From: Ailurus styani
Lineage: Eukaryota; Chordata; Mammalia; Carnivora; Ailuridae
Direction: 5' to 3'
Length of the DNA: 64,000 nucleotides
NCBI GenBank assembly: GCA_002007465.1
Contig: LNAC01000003.1
Span: 11,953,142-12,017,141 of the forward strand
Made by a program: the position numbers and the translations under genes. The number at the start of each line of letters is the position of its first letter. The first letter of the stretch is position 1. The notes beneath the pieces are model-generated. The model saw nothing but the letters and a program-made list of their open reading frames with translations. It made no database searches and was not told where the DNA came from. Of the stretch, positions 1-12,192 are shown in pieces.

Positions 1-249
1 AGCTCTTACAAATCTGAGGCGGAAGAGATGAATTAGGAAAAAATTCCTGAAATTACCTCTGAGTAGCTGGAAGGTTATTTTCCCCCAATATATCCAATAT
101 GTTGGACAAAGAATTTGTCTAACGAAAAAAAAAATCCAGATGAGTGACAATGATGGCTAACTCACTCCAGAGTTCTTCTTTTTCAGCTGTTCCTTTCAAG
201 TGAATCCAAAGCTTTACTTTTAGGAGCATTAGTGAATGTAACTTCACCA
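1..249. other. Unassigned AT-rich sequence
   Basis: I see no gene, RNA or recognisable transposon here. The stretch is AT-rich with an A9-type run near 125. Confidence 0.5.
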
Positions 250-421
250 GTGATTCTCACATGAAGTCACCTGGAGAGCTTATTGGAATTCAGATTGCTG
301 GAACCCATTCTCAGAGTTTTGGATCCAGTAAATTTGGGTTAGGACTCCAAAATATGCCTTTTAGCATATTTTGAAGTATTGCTGATGCTATGGTTCCTGG
401 TGTCACAGTTTAAGAATTACT
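250..421 (+). mobile_element. MER20-like non-autonomous hAT DNA transposon relic
   Basis: The stretch follows the recalled MER20 plan: a 'gtgattctcacatgaagtca' start, then 'cacctggagagctta', 'cagattgctgg', a 'cagagtttt' centre and an end 'agaattactg' matching the inverted terminus. MER20 elements are short hAT-Charlie derivatives that moved by a transposase supplied in trans and are long inactive. The family name is from memory; the hAT-type CAGTG...CACTG-like layout is what the sequence shows. Confidence 0.6.
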
Positions 422-1609
422 GTGGCACTAAATGCATTAATTTTAAAATTTTATTTTTAGCATTCTTGAAACTCCCTGAATTATTTTTTTATAGTGCTAT
501 ACTTTGTATTTGAATATAACATCTAAGATTCCATTATTCAAAGATTAGCGCTTTTCCTTTTTGTTCTTTCCTTTTTAAAAAAAAATATTCACCCATTTCT
601 TACCTGATCCCCCTTTATAACATTTTTGTTCACTATACAGTGTTTACTATAGAGCAGACCAAAGATGACTATGGATCAAAGTCTGCCTTGTGCACTTATT
701 CATTTAGATATTTCTATACTTTCCACCTTTTACCAAAAAGATTTGAGACAGATAGATCAAAGCTAAAGTTATTGACACCAGAACCTGATTTCCTCAACCC
801 CGTTTTCTGGACTAAGTCATCCTGATTCTATTACCTTCCTACAACTCAAGAAACCACAGTGGCCAAGGTAAGAATCATGATAATGAAGGTGAGACAACTC
901 TAGGCTCTGGTATCATTTTTTGGAAACATTCCAAATATACCCTCTACGGAGTGCCGGATTTTTCTACATTACACTCAGCAGGAAAGTCACCTTAATGCCT
1001 TCATCTATCTGCTGCCTGCTGTAGAGCATCTGCAATGTATTTACCGTCAACTGAGAAAGAAATCTATATTTATCCGGATGTGGGAGATGCTGAATTTACC
1101 GACAATTGACAAATTAGTCTGGAATGAGAATGCATATAGAAATAGCCTACAGTATGCCATTACACAGTGACATAAATATATGGTCTCTTCCCTCAACTTA
1201 TGCCAGAAGCAAATGAACTATGTTTCTGCAACATGAGTAATTTTTCATCTACATTAGTCTGCCTTTACTTCTCTTTTATCTGTGAGTTCTTAAAAGTGAT
1301 AAGGGAAGATCATTAGAACCACAATGGAATTTACACTTTGAAATCCACATCAACAATTAGTAAAATTTCCAAATGCTATGTGTCAAACTACTAATTTAAT
1401 ATAAAATTAAATTTAAATATACTCATTTTCTCCTTCTCTCTGTATATTTATGGGCGTGTATACACATACACATGGAAACACACATAGCTCTATAAAAACA
1501 ATATGCTATATATCTTAATCTAGACTGATTAGGCTTTTCATAATGTAGCCAAAAAGATTTTTACTCTAACTGTAAATGGATTTATGTCACCAAATCTAAT
1601 CATTTTTAA
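422..1609. other. Unassigned AT-rich sequence
   Basis: About 1.2 kb with no recognisable repeat or gene. The 61-codon open frame at 640-825 has no recognisable protein features and no support beyond being open. Confidence 0.45.
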
Positions 1610-1850
1610 TGAGGTGGGATAGCCTAGAGATTAGGAACATAAATCAGAGAAGTTCTTGTGTTAAAAATCAGCCTTGTTCCTTGCTCAAACTTTGAAGCAA
1701 ATATCAAACGTTATGATCTTATTTTAGGTACCAAATCTATTTTACACATAAAACTATAATATAATGCCTGGTATATGGTATTTAATATTACTGAATTATT
1801 AATAGTAATATTAGTAATAATAATAGTTATTATTATTAGAATAAATATAG
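1610..1850 (+). repeat. Possible MIR SINE remnant followed by TAA-rich stretch
   Basis: 'atagcctagagattaggaac' resembles the tRNA-like head of MIR, and 'ataatgcctggtatatggta' resembles its 3' 'cctggcacatagta' segment, in the right order and spacing on the plus strand. The middle is too diverged to trace. A (TAA)-rich run at about 1797-1845 follows. Weak assignment. Confidence 0.35.
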
Positions 1851-2809
1851 TAAAAATATGGCCTGAGTTACGTAGCAGCCAATTTTCCTGCCCATTGATC
1901 CCAGTGTAGTGCTGAAGGTTTTTTAGTTTATATTCTTTAAGGACCAGCTCTGAGTAACAACTCATATAGCTACCAAACTAGAAACCTATAAGCCTTATTC
2001 TTTTAGATATCACAGAATTTTGCTTACCATATATGTTAAGTTTAGTTAGCTCAGCAATAGCCAATTCCTACTGAAGCCAATGTGACAGATTTCTCCCACT
2101 CTTCCTTCCCTGGTCACAAACGGTACTTTTATTGTCCATTGACTAACATGGCAGATAAATACCAAGTTTGCAAGAGTTACCGAACAGCACAAAAGTGATC
2201 ATTAAACACTTTTGGGATAGTAAAAGAGTCAAAATCAGCACAAATCTACTACATACAGAAAAGATCACACATTTTATTTCTCTCATGCACAAATTCATTC
2301 CGTCAATTTAAAATTAGAAAAGAAAGCATTTTCAGCATAGTAATGATAGTTGATAAATTTAAGTCAAAACTTTTTGGTCTGTGGCAGAATAGTTGCTTAA
2401 TTTCAGAGTAATTTATTGATCATAAGAGATGCCTGAATGTAGAAATAAGCCTTTCTTTAGAGCAGTGGTTTATCTAAATCTCAGTAGAACTATGCTTATA
2501 TTTTGATCCACTTTTGCAAGTGTTTCCAGATCTCAAAGTTTATAATAGTTCCCATCTTTGAAATAACTACCCTCTATTGATCCAACTCAGTACAAATTCC
2601 TTATCTTTCAAAGACCAAAGGAAAATGTCAGAAATTGGTGGGCTATATTTAGGTGACTCTCAAAAGTCATTGTAGTTTTGTTCATGTTCTAAAATATCTG
2701 CCTTTGTATTTTAAAATGCATTGGCATTTTCACTTTTTCTTGATTAAATATGAATAAACATCTCAAGTTATCTTACCAAAGATGTGCACAAAGGGAAAGG
2801 AAAAGGTAA
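1851..2809. other. Unassigned sequence
   Basis: About 960 bp of unique-looking AT-rich DNA with no gene or repeat that I recognise. Confidence 0.4.
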
Positions 2810-2846
2810 ACACACACACACACACACACACACACGTACACACACA
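2810..2846. repeat. (CA)n microsatellite
   Basis: Nearly pure CA dinucleotides over 37 bp with one GTA interruption near 2836. Probably length-polymorphic. Confidence 0.95.
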
Positions 2847-2989
2847 TTGAGATTATGTAGCACATAGAGCTTAGTTTCTAATATCATTCTCCAATACAAG
2901 AAACCAGGTCTCCTTTCAGAAATGTCTGATTCTATCAATGGGCAGAAAGTGTACAAGAAGAGCCTGAAGCATTCTGTAGTTTCAGAAAG

Positions 2990-3985
2990 TAAGGAAGTGC
3001 AAAACAAAAACAGCAAACCAAAATAATAATGGGATATATAAAGTGGATATAGTTACAAATTGAAAAACTCCTAATGGCCAAATTGGAACAATTTCAGTTA
3101 AAGGAAGGAAGGAAGGGAGGGAGGGAGGGAGGGAGGGAGGGAAGGAGGGAGGAAGGGAGGGATGGATAGATATTGGATTATATCTTAAGATATAAAATAA
3201 GTATCCATGAGTCTGTACTAATATAAATAGATCAATAAATAAAAAGGTAAATGAGAAGAAGAAACAAATCACTAGTGCAGAAGAATTCTAAATTATTTAT
3301 GTAGCTATTCTACCCTTAAGGAGAGGGAGCCTAACTTCCCACTCTTTAAGTATGGGCTGCTTATAATAATTTGTTCCCTAAGAGTACAGTATGCGAAGGA
3401 AGAAAAAAACAGTAATTTCGCAATAGAGAAACTTTTTACAAAACTACCTCGGCCAGCTGATCATGACCACGAACAAGAGGGATAAGTCAAGTTGATAACT
3501 TGTTCCCCTGATATGATGTGATGAGAATGGCACTTCTGTAGTCTTCCTCCCTAAAACCCACAACCCAAGTCCAATTATGACAAAAACATTAGAAAATTTT
3601 CAAGTGAGGGACATTCTACAAAACCTATGTCCAGTACTCCTTGAACACATCAACATCAACATTATCAAGAACAAGGAAAGTCTGAGACACTGTCAGAGCC
3701 AACTATGAACTTACGGAGACATGACTTATAAATATAATGTGGTATTCTAGATGCGATCCTGAAAACAGAAAAAGGACATTAGGGAACAAATGAGGAAATT
3801 TGAATAAACAATGAATGTAATAATATATCAATATTCACTCAGTAATTGTGACAAATGTGCCATACTAATGTAAGATGTTAATGATAGGGGAAACTGGGTC
3901 TGGCCTATCCAGGAACTCTCTGTACTGTCTTCACAATAATTATACAAATCTGAAATGTTCTAAAATAAAAGCCTGATTCTTAAAA
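2990..3985 (+). mobile_element. Old L1 (L1ME-like) 3' end
   Basis: The 3' untranslated end of an old mammalian L1 on the plus strand. Diagnostic segments in order: 'gtgatgagaatggcac', 'attctacaaaacctatgtcc', 'gaaaaaggacattag', 'taagatgttaatgatagggg', 'aactctctgtactgtctt', ending 'aaaataaaagcctgatt'. No ORF2 remains. The GGGA tract at 3102-3164 expanded within it. Subfamily and 5' limit are approximate. Confidence 0.7.
3102..3164. repeat. (GGAA/GGGA)n purine microsatellite
   Basis: Pure-purine GGAA/GGGA units over about 60 bp on the plus strand. Repeated G3 runs give it quadruplex or triplex potential. The minus-strand open frame across it (Pro/Ser-rich) is an artefact of the repeat. Confidence 0.95.
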
Positions 3986-3989
3986 GACC

Positions 3990-5154
3990 CACTTGAATTA
4001 TAGTTAAGCAATTTAGAATGAATTTCATGAGTTCCAAATTCAAGCAATTTTCATCAAAGGAAAAATTTTCTGTCATTTTCTAAAAGCACACAGAGATATA
4101 TGTAGAATTCACTTCCATATATTGACTCCATGTCACAAAGATATTTAACAAATTATTTGAGTCTGGTATAATTGAGCAGAAATGGCAGGGGCTACAATTT
4201 TAAGTATCACAAATGAAACTGCAATTGATTTCTAGTAATTCTCCCTCTGAGCAGAGTTCATTCTGTATTTGAAAATTGCTCTGAGAGGAAAGCTAAAGCC
4301 AGAAACAGACCTGACATACTATCATTGATATTTTAAGGGACAGGTAGAACACCCAAATTAGAACTATTTGATTTTTCCTTCTTCATTTTTTTCCTCAGTT
4401 ACATTGAGGGTAAATGTTGAGAGTGTAAGCAATTCTTTGTGGAGAGTGTTTAAGAAAACAATTCCTAATACTTCTCTTAACAACAAGGATTCTCTTTTAC
4501 ATAACTCATTTGCCTGGAGTAATTTTTCTCCTTATTTGGTTATACAATCAAGTAAAATGATAGTAAGTGTTATGCCTTTAAAACGAAACTAAATTAAATG
4601 GTAATGCCATAATCTATCAATTACAGTGGGGCTACTGATGGATCCAAATCACTTAGTAAGAAAATATTTTGTTGGATTAATAATATATTTAATGTGATGT
4701 ACTCACCATTATAGCAGGAAATAAAATACTGTTTTAGTTCATCTCTCACTGTCAGTGGCTTGGAAATTCCGCAATCAAAAGGATTATCCTTTACCCACTC
4801 ATGAAGATGGGCAACAGTATTTGAAGGCTCCTATTAAAATAACTCAAATTCTGGATTCACAGCAAGAGTGAATGGGGGGGAAAAGATTACTTGAACTTAA
4901 CATCAAGTACAAAACAACTATTTATGATCAGTGGCATTACATTTACATTCCTTTTTTTTTCCACTGCAGTTTTTGTAAGAAGTGTTTTCAACAGTTTTGT
5001 ATCTGTGCATAGATGTAACAAAATTCTAATATTCAAAGCATAGATCTACAAACATACTGTGCAATCAAACTCCAGTCTTGAATGTGTTTTAGCTTATCAG
5101 CCAAAAATACCTAGTCATGCACAGGTGACATTGTGCCCATAGATGACACGGCTT
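3990..5154. other. Unassigned sequence
   Basis: About 1.2 kb without an element I can name. An open frame at 4368-4592 (74 codons) has no recognisable features. Confidence 0.4.
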
Positions 5155-5168
5155 TGTTAATGTTTTCT

Positions 5169-5371
5169 TTCTTTTTTTTTTTTAAGATTTTATTTATTTA
5201 TTTCACAGAGGGAGAGAGATCACAAGGAGGCAGAGAGGCAGGCAGAGAGAGAGAGGAGGAAGCAGGCTCCTCACTGAGCAGGAGCCCGGTGCGGGACTCA
5301 ATCCCAGGACCCTGAGATCATGACCTGAGCTGAAGGCAGAGGCTTTAACCCACTGAGCCACCCAGGCGCCC
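5169..5371 (-). mobile_element. Young carnivore tRNA-Lys SINE (CAN SINE/SINEC)
   Basis: Full-length SINE on the minus strand: T-run, TTTAAGATTTTATTTATTTA, GA-rich body, then the tRNA-derived head ending in CCACCCAGGCGCCC. Flanked by a perfect 14-bp target-site duplication TGTTAATGTTTTCT at 5155-5168 and 5372-5385, the mark of L1-driven insertion. The head carries Pol III A and B boxes, and the tail has AATAAA plus the TCTTT Pol III terminator typical of T+ SINEs. Confidence 0.97.
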
Positions 5372-5385
5372 TGTTAATGTTTTCT

Positions 5386-6294
5386 ACTTCAACTAAACAA
5401 TAGTCATTTCCATCTGGAAGGTTCTTAATAATTCTAAAAGGTAACACTGAGCTCAACAAAGGCCAGAAAAAGTCCCTGACAGTCTAGAATTCTGGGAAAT
5501 CTCAAAGGCCATAAGTTTTCTTTAAAATATCTTTAGTTCGGAACATTTAACACTTAAGACCACATTTTATTAGCTATGTTACATTTTCTACAAAATTCAA
5601 ATGGGTATACTTCAAATAGCAAACCATATGGTTTGCTCCACATTTAGAAGTTCTCTTTTCATTTCCAGAGGAATTTCTCTATATCAAATATGTATAATAT
5701 CTGAATATATTCTACAGAAAAAAGGACAAATTGTACTTCCCTACGCTTCTTAGCAATAAGACCATGGAACACAGGTGAAGAGTCAGGCTGAGAAGGATCA
5801 AATTATCCAATTCTTTTCATGGTTTACGGCCAACTTTGCAGAGGCCTCTCACCCACAGAAAAGACATGTTCTGAATAGCGTGGCCATATTTTTTTTTCCC
5901 AATTGAACCCCATTCATGGGTCACTTACAGTGAAATGAAAGGAAGGTCTTTTCTTCCTTAATTGAAGAACACCAAAGGAGGAAAGGAGACACAAGAAAAA
6001 TGACCACCATGAAAAGGAAGTTAAAATGATTTTATTGAACTGGCTGCATTCCTAGCCACCTAGTGTATGAAGTAATAACAATCAGTCACATTACCACACA
6101 TGATTAATAACTGTGACTGATCCTCAGATCACCCACCATCTATCCATCAGTATCTCAAGGAGCCATTATTCATACTCCTTCTCGGCATGGCTCTCTTCTG
6201 CTGCAACACTGCAGTTCTACCTTCCTGGTATCACACTCTCTGAAAAATGCAGTACGTAAGGTAATTAAACTTGGTAGGGAGTGCAGCTAGTTTT
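5386..6294. other. Unassigned sequence
   Basis: About 900 bp of unique-looking DNA. I see no gene or repeat. Confidence 0.4.
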
Positions 6295-6308
6295 AAATGG
6301 TGTGCATA

Positions 6309-6512
6309 GGGCGCCTGGGTGGCTCAGTGGGTTAAAGCCTCTGCCTTCGGCTCAGGTCATGATCCCAGGGTCCTGGGATCGAGGCCCACATCGGGCTCTC
6401 TGCTCAGCAGGGAGCCTGCTTCCTCCTCTCTCTTCTTTCTCTGCCTGCCTCTCTGCCTACTTGTAATCCCTCTCTCTGTGTCAAATAAATAAATAAAATC
6501 TTTAAAAAAAAT
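6309..6512 (+). mobile_element. Young carnivore tRNA-Lys SINE (CAN SINE/SINEC)
   Basis: Full-length plus-strand copy from GGGCGCCTGGGTGGCTCAG to an A-rich tail. The A box (TGGCTCAGTGG), subfamily segment GTTAAAGCCTCTGCC and B box region (GGGATCGAGGCC) are intact. Perfect 14-bp target-site duplication AAATGGTGTGCATA at 6295-6308 and 6513-6526. The open frames on both strands here are inside the SINE and not genes. Confidence 0.97.
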
Positions 6513-6914
6513 AAATGGTGTGCATAACTTCTTAAAAGACAGTGGCATAATCCATTGCAAATCCAAATTATTTTATTTTGAGGTACATCTGAACTATTAT
6601 ATATAGCTGTACTTTATCACTAAATAACATGATAAGAAAAAAATAAAAGAATCTAAGTTCTCTCTTCTATGCCCTAATAAAACATTATTGTCCTTATTAT
6701 ACTAAATTTCCATTTTTGCCAAAGTAGGAATACAGGAATAGGTTTGCAGTTGCTCTCAGAGTTCAGGTTGCAGAATCCTTTCAAATCTGAGGTAAAAAGC
6801 AGTCAATAGCAGTCTTTAATATTTGGCAGAATAATAGCCCATAATTTATGGGAGTAATGATGTTAGATTTCATTTTTATAAAATATACTAGAGCATACAT
6901 TATCTGATTTGAGG

Positions 6915-7050
6915 GGCAGGTTTTATTTTTCTCATTCTGAGCATGAGAAAATGAAGCTGAGAAATCATGCAACCAGAAAAGTGTAGGGTTGTACTAGACC
7001 TCACATCGTGACTGTAAGTTTTGAGCTATTTTCACTCCTCAGTTTCTATG
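6915..7050 (-). repeat. Possible MIR SINE remnant
   Basis: 'gcatgagaaaatgaagctga' and the following 'gaaatcatgcaaccagaaaa' resemble the reverse complement of the MIR core ('gatgaggaaactgaggc...'). Highly diverged; low certainty. The rest of 6527-7390 shows nothing I can name. Confidence 0.35.
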
Positions 7051-7404
7051 CACTGATAGGAGAACAGCATTAATTATTATTATTGCTGTTAAATGTAATT
7101 CCAAAAGCTATCTCCATTCAACAGAGAAAGCTCTATCATAGAGAAACTTAGTAAGTTCTGAAGTTGTACTTCTTGTTAGTATTTTCACAGTGATTGAATA
7201 ACTAGATAATGACCCCGTTATTTTTTAAGAAATGCCTCATTCCATGATTAAAAATAAGAGTTATGGCTATAGAAAGACAAGTAAGCATCCATCTTTCAAT
7301 ATAAGGATCCAGTTTTCAACTACACAGCATGGACTTCTGCACTTATCTTGCTCTCAGCCTCTCCCAGGCAAGCATGGTTTATTAAAAAAAAAAGCCCTTT
7401 CCCG

Positions 7405-7607
7405 GGGCGCCTGGGTGGCTCAGTGGGTTAAGGCCTCTGCCTTGGGCTCAGGTCATGATCTCAGGGTCCTGGGATCGAGCCCCATGTCGGGCTCCCTGCT
7501 CGGTGGGGAGCCTGCTTCCCCCTCTCTCTCTGCCTGCCTCTCTGCCTACTTGTGATCTCTCTCTCTCTCTGTCAAATAGATGAATAAAATCTTTAAAAAA
7601 AAAATTT
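7405..7607 (+). mobile_element. Young carnivore tRNA-Lys SINE (CAN SINE/SINEC)
   Basis: Full-length plus-strand copy. The subfamily segment is slightly changed (GTTAAGGCCTCTGCC). The insertion duplicated a target containing AAAAAAAGCCCTTTCCC, seen left of the element up to 7403/7404 and again at 7608-7624. The poly(A) at the target makes the exact left edge ambiguous by a base or two. Confidence 0.96.
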
Positions 7608-7624
7608 AAAAAAAGCCCTTTCCC

Positions 7625-8094
7625 TTCCCAGAAGAGCTGTCCAACAGAAAAAGTGGAAAATATATGACAGAAGATACATGAAGTCATAAAAGCAGGTGTT
7701 CACACATGTTGCATAAAAATTAAGAGAATAAAATAAAACAAAAACTCTCAAACTTTTTCTTTAAAATCAGTTAAGAATCAATATATTGCAAATAACATTT
7801 TGCTAACTATGACATTTGCTACCACTGAAATTAAGGACCAAGTTGGCACCATCTTTTATTGTTGCCTTTGCCTTTGGCAGAGTTAGACAAGATATGAAAT
7901 CAGTTCTTTCCTTGTAAGCTATGTAAGTTACTGTTTGGCTATAAACAATACAGTATTTGTGATTTTGACTTCATGGAAATAAGAAACTTGAAATAATTAC
8001 AGTGGTTTTATTGTTGTTGTCATTCCTTTTTATCTGAGGCAAGACCAGTAAAACAGCAGAAGTAATATTCTGGAAGGATACAACAGGGGAAAAG
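7625..8094. other. Unassigned sequence
   Basis: About 470 bp with no gene or repeat that I recognise. Confidence 0.4.
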
Positions 8095-8290
8095 GCCATA
8101 CTTTTGACATCAGACTGTATGGGCTTTAAGTTTTGTCTCTGCTACAATTCGTTGTGGGTTTAGTCTCTCAGTTTCTTTGTCATCAAAATCAGTGTAATCA
8201 TGCTTAACCTCATGTAGTTGATAGGAGAATTTTATGAAGTATGCATATAATAGATAAAAGATATAGCTTTGTAATAATAAATGGTATTTT
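8095..8290 (+). repeat. MIR SINE remnant
   Basis: Plus-strand MIR order: 'gacatcagactgtatgggct', 'gtctctgctacaattcgttg', 'tctctcagtttctttgtcat', 'gataggagaattttatgaag', a trace of the 3' part. MIRs are ancient tRNA-derived SINEs shared by all mammals. Confidence 0.6.
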
Positions 8291-9700
8291 CTGTAAACCC
8301 CTCCCAGGTCCTAGATTCTCAAATGAATGCCTTGAAAAGATTTTTGTGATGCATGCATGTTGACCAAAGTTGGTAGAAGAAATGAAATAATAAAGATTAG
8401 AGTAAAAATAAATGCAATAGAGAACAGAAAACAATATAAAACATTAACCAAACTAAGAATTAGTTCTTTGAAAAAATAAACAAAATTGAAAAATACTGAG
8501 CTAGATTAAGGACAAAAGAGAAAACCCAAATTAAAATTATAAATGGAAAAGGAGATACTACAACTGAAAACAGAGATACAAAGACTCGTGAGAGGCTACT
8601 ATGAACAACTACATGCCAACAAATTAGACAACCTAGAAGAAATGGAAAAATTCTTAGAAACCTATACCTTACAAAGTCTGAGTCAAGAAGAAATAGAAAA
8701 TCTGGATAGACCAATTACTAGTAAAGGGATTGAATCAATAATCAAATAATCAATAACAAAGAAAATCCCAGAACCAGATGGCTTCACTGGTTTTCAAACA
8801 CTTAAAGAATTTATACCACATCTTCTCAAACTCTCCCAAACAATTGAACAGAAAGGAATATTCCTAAACTCATTTTATAAGGACAATATTATACTGATAC
8901 TAAAACCAGAAAAGGACACTAGTAGAATAGAAAACTATAGGCCAATATCTCTAATATAGATACAAAAGTTCTAAATAAAATACTAGCAAACCAAATTCAG
9001 CAGCACACAAAAAGGATCACTCAGCAAGACCAAGGGGGATTTATCTCTGGGACACAAGGGTGGTTCAACATACATGAATTCATCAATGTGATATGTCACA
9101 TTAACAAAATGAAAAAGAATCATATGATCATCTCAACAGATGCAGAAAAAAACATTTGACAAAACTGAACATTCATTAATGATAAAAACTCTTTAACAAA
9201 TTAGGTATAGAAGAAACATATATCAACATAATAAAGGCCACAGATGATAAACCCACAGTTAATATCACTCAGTGAAAGATGGAAGATTTTCCTCTAAGAT
9301 CAGGAACAAAACAAGGGTGCCCACTCTTATTCCTATTCAACACAGTAATGAAATTCATAGCTAGAGCAATCAAGCAAGAAAAATAAATAAAAGGTACCAC
9401 AATTGGAAAGGAAAAAGTAACATAGTTTCAGGTTGCAGATGACATAATTTTATACAGAGAAAACCCTAAAGACTCAACCAAAAAAATTATATCTAGTCAA
9501 TGAATTCAGTAAAGTTGCAAAATACAAAATTAATATATAAAGGTCAGTAGCATTACTATACACTAATAATGAGTTCTCTGAAACAGAAAAAAGAAATTGA
9601 TCCCATTTACAACAGTATTAACAGCAATGAAATACTTAGGAATAATTTAAACAAGGAAGTGAAAGAAAACTACAAGACATTAATGAAAGAAATTGAAGAA

Positions 9701-9933
9701 GGGATGCCTGGGTGGCTCAGTTGGTTAAGCGTCCGACTCTTGATTTTGGGTCAGGTTATGATCTCAGTCAGGGTCATGAGCTCAAGCCCTGCAAGAGTCA
9801 CTAGGCTGGGCAGGGAGTCTGCCTTAAGATTATCTCTCTCCCTCTTCCTCTGCCCCTACACCACTGCCCCCCTGACTCTGTTTCTCTTAAAAAAAAAAAA
9901 AAAGAAGATGATGAAGAAGGAGAAAGAAAGAAA
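9701..9933 (+). mobile_element. Older carnivore tRNA-Lys SINE inside the L1
   Basis: An older SINEC subfamily copy: GGGATGCCTGGGTGGCTCAG then GTTAAGCGTCCGACTCTTGA, a form shared widely among carnivores. Its long A-tail has degenerated to AAG/GAAAG units. An imperfect target-site duplication of the L1 sequence (AAAGAAATTGAAGA at 9686-9699, AAAGAAACTGAAGA at 9934-9947) frames it. Read-through of the SINE and L1 makes an artefactual 166-codon open frame at 9569-10069. Confidence 0.93.
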
Positions 9934-10283
9934 AAAGAAACTGAAGAGGACACAAATAAATGGAAAGTTATTCTGTGTTCATGGATTGAAAGAATTAATA
10001 TTGTTAAAATATCGTTACTACCAAAAGCCATCTACAGAGTCAATGCACTCTCTATCAATATTCCAATGATATTTCTTACAGAAGTAGACAGAAGCACTCC
10101 TACAATTTATGTGGAACTAATGGCTGAGTAGCAGAAGAAATCCTAAGAAAGATGAAGAAAGCAGAAAATATCACACTCCCTGATTTCAAGTTGTACTAAA
10201 AAGCTATAGTAATCAAAATAGCATGATACTGGCATACAGACAGACAAATGGACCAATGGAACAGTATCAAGAACCCAGACATA

Positions 10284-10490
10284 GGGCGCCTGGGTGGCTC
10301 GGTGGGTTAAAGCCTCTGCCTTCGGCTCAGGTCATGATCTCAGGGTCCTGGGATCGAGGCCCGCATCGGGCTCCCTGCTCAGCGAGGAGCCTGCTTCCCC
10401 CTCTCTCTCTCTCTGCCTGCCTCTCTGCCTCCTTGTGATCTCTCTCCCTCTGTGAAATGAATAAATAAAATCTTTAAAAAAAAAAAAAAA
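10284..10490 (+). mobile_element. Young carnivore tRNA-Lys SINE inside the L1
   Basis: Full-length plus-strand copy with GTTAAAGCCTCTGCC, ending in an A15-type tail. Perfect 14-bp duplication of L1 sequence, AGAACCCAGACATA, at 10270-10283 and 10491-10504. One base change in the A box region (GGCTCGGTGGG). Confidence 0.98.
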
Positions 10491-11985
10491 AGAACCCAGA
10501 CATAAAACCAAGCATGTATGGTCAATTAATACTTGACAAGGGAGCCAAAAATACTTAACGGGGAAAGACAGTCTTTTTAATAACTAGTGCTGGGAAACTG
10601 GACATTCCAAATGTAAACTTATGAAACCAGACCCCTGTCTTACATCACTCACAAAAACTAACTTCAAAAGGATTAAAGACTTAAATGTAAGACTCGAAGC
10701 CAAAAACTCCTAGAAGAAAACAGAAATAAAGGTCCTTGACATGGGCTTTGGTAATGATTTTTTAGATACGATGTAATGGTACTACATTAAACTAAACAAT
10801 TCTTATAAGCAAAAGAAACTATTAACAAAGTGAAAAGACAACTTACAGGATGAAAAAAAAATGTATGCAAACCATATATCTCATAAGGTTAGTATCTAAA
10901 ATACACAAAGAACTCATATAACTCAATAGCAAAAAATAAAAATAAATAAATAACCTGATTAAAAATGGGCAAAGAACTTGAACAGACATTTTTCCAAAAA
11001 AGTTATACCAAAGGGCAACAGATACATGAAAAGACGTTCATGCAAATTAAAGCCACAATGAGAAATCACATCCCACCTGTTAGAATGGCCATCAACAAAA
11101 AGACAAAAGACAGCAGATGTTGGCATTGATGTAGAGTAAAGGGAACCTTTGTGCACTCTTGGTGAAGCTGTAAATTGCTGCCACCACTATGGAAAACAGT
11201 ATGGAGGATCCTCAAAACATTAAAAATAGACCTACCACATGATCTAACAATTCCACTCCTGGGTATATATCCAAAACAAATTAAACACTAACTTGAAAAG
11301 ATATCTGCATTCCCATGTTTGTAGTAACGTTATTTACAAAAGCCAAGGCATGGAAACAGTCTACCAATGGAAGCATGGGTAAGGAATTTATGGTGTATAT
11401 ATATAATGGAATGTTATCCAGCCATAAAAAATAGGGAAATCCTCTCATTTGGGACAACATGGATAGACCTTGACAGCATTATGCTAAGTGAGAAAAGTCA
11501 GACAGAGAAAGACAAATAAATACTGTATGACCTCCCTTACATGTGAAATCCAAAAACAAAAAACAAAAAACAAAACCCCAAAAGCAAAACGACAACAACA
11601 AAACAATACACACACACATACATAAAACTGAGAAAAAGAGATCAGAGGTGGTTGCCAGATGCAGGGGATAGGGCCTAGGAATTGGAGAAAGGTAACCAAA
11701 AGGTACAAACTTTTAGGTATAAGATAAATAAGTGCTAGAGATGCAATGTACATCATGATGACTACAGTTAACACTGCTGTATAATATATAAGAAAGTTGT
11801 TAAGAGAATAAATACTAAGAATTCTCATCACAAAGGGAAATTTTTTCTTCTATTTATGAGATGATATATGTTAGCTGAACATATGACAATAATCATTTCA
11901 TAATACATGTACATCAAACCATCATGCTATATGCCTTCAATGTATACAGTGATATATGTCAATTATTTCTCAGTAAATTTTGAAA

Positions 11986-12135
11986 ACAAGAACAAAAAAA
12001 TTCAACTGGGTTTTACATGTTTTCTTTCAAGTCTAACAACATCATTGCAAGCTGTCCTGGCTTCGATCAAAGTTTTAATTTCTTCCAACATAATTTTTAT
12101 ATATATTTAGAATTAAAATTATAAAAACAAATTTT
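11986..12135. other. Unassigned sequence after the L1 tail
   Basis: AT-rich, no recognisable feature. Confidence 0.4.
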
Positions 12136-12192
12136 CAGCTTGATACATATTAAAAATACATATTATTGCAGCTTGATACATATTAAAAATAT
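12136..12192. repeat. Tandem duplication, period 33 bp
   Basis: CAGCTTGATACATATTAAAA plus ATA occurs at 12136-12158 and again, unchanged, at 12169-12191. This is a local tandem duplication in AT-rich DNA. Confidence 0.85.

Larger units (their letters stand above)
8380..11985 (+). mobile_element. Degenerate LINE-1: ORF2 (reverse transcriptase) remnant and 3' end
   Basis: A 5'-truncated plus-strand L1 about 3.2 kb long once its two SINE insertions are discounted. It begins inside ORF2, downstream of the endonuclease domain. The frame at 8543-8749 encodes an ORF2 linker segment (glutamate/lysine rich, '[12 protein letters not shown]'). The reverse transcriptase core follows: GAT GAC at 9438-9443 encodes the catalytic Asp pair. 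Stop codons, indels and frameshifts break the frame throughout (for example the TAG after the 'RPISLI'-type segment near 8957). The 3' part ends with 'cagtgatatatgtcaattat' and 'ctcagtaaattttg' before an A-rich tail. The element cannot encode a working protein. It must predate both SINEs inserted into it at 9701 and 10284. Confidence 0.9.

Noticed and set aside
2982..3272. 96-codon minus-strand frame with a signal-like hydrophobic start and proline repeats
   Set aside because: Made by the GGGA microsatellite inside an old L1.
9569..10069. 166-codon open frame, the longest in the window
   Set aside because: It crosses from L1 ORF2 remnant into a SINE and its A/G-rich tail; composition changes at each boundary. 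Not a gene.
8380..11985. Possibly active L1
   Set aside because: 5'-truncated, many stops and frameshifts in ORF2, and interrupted by two SINEs, although the Asp-Asp codons survive.
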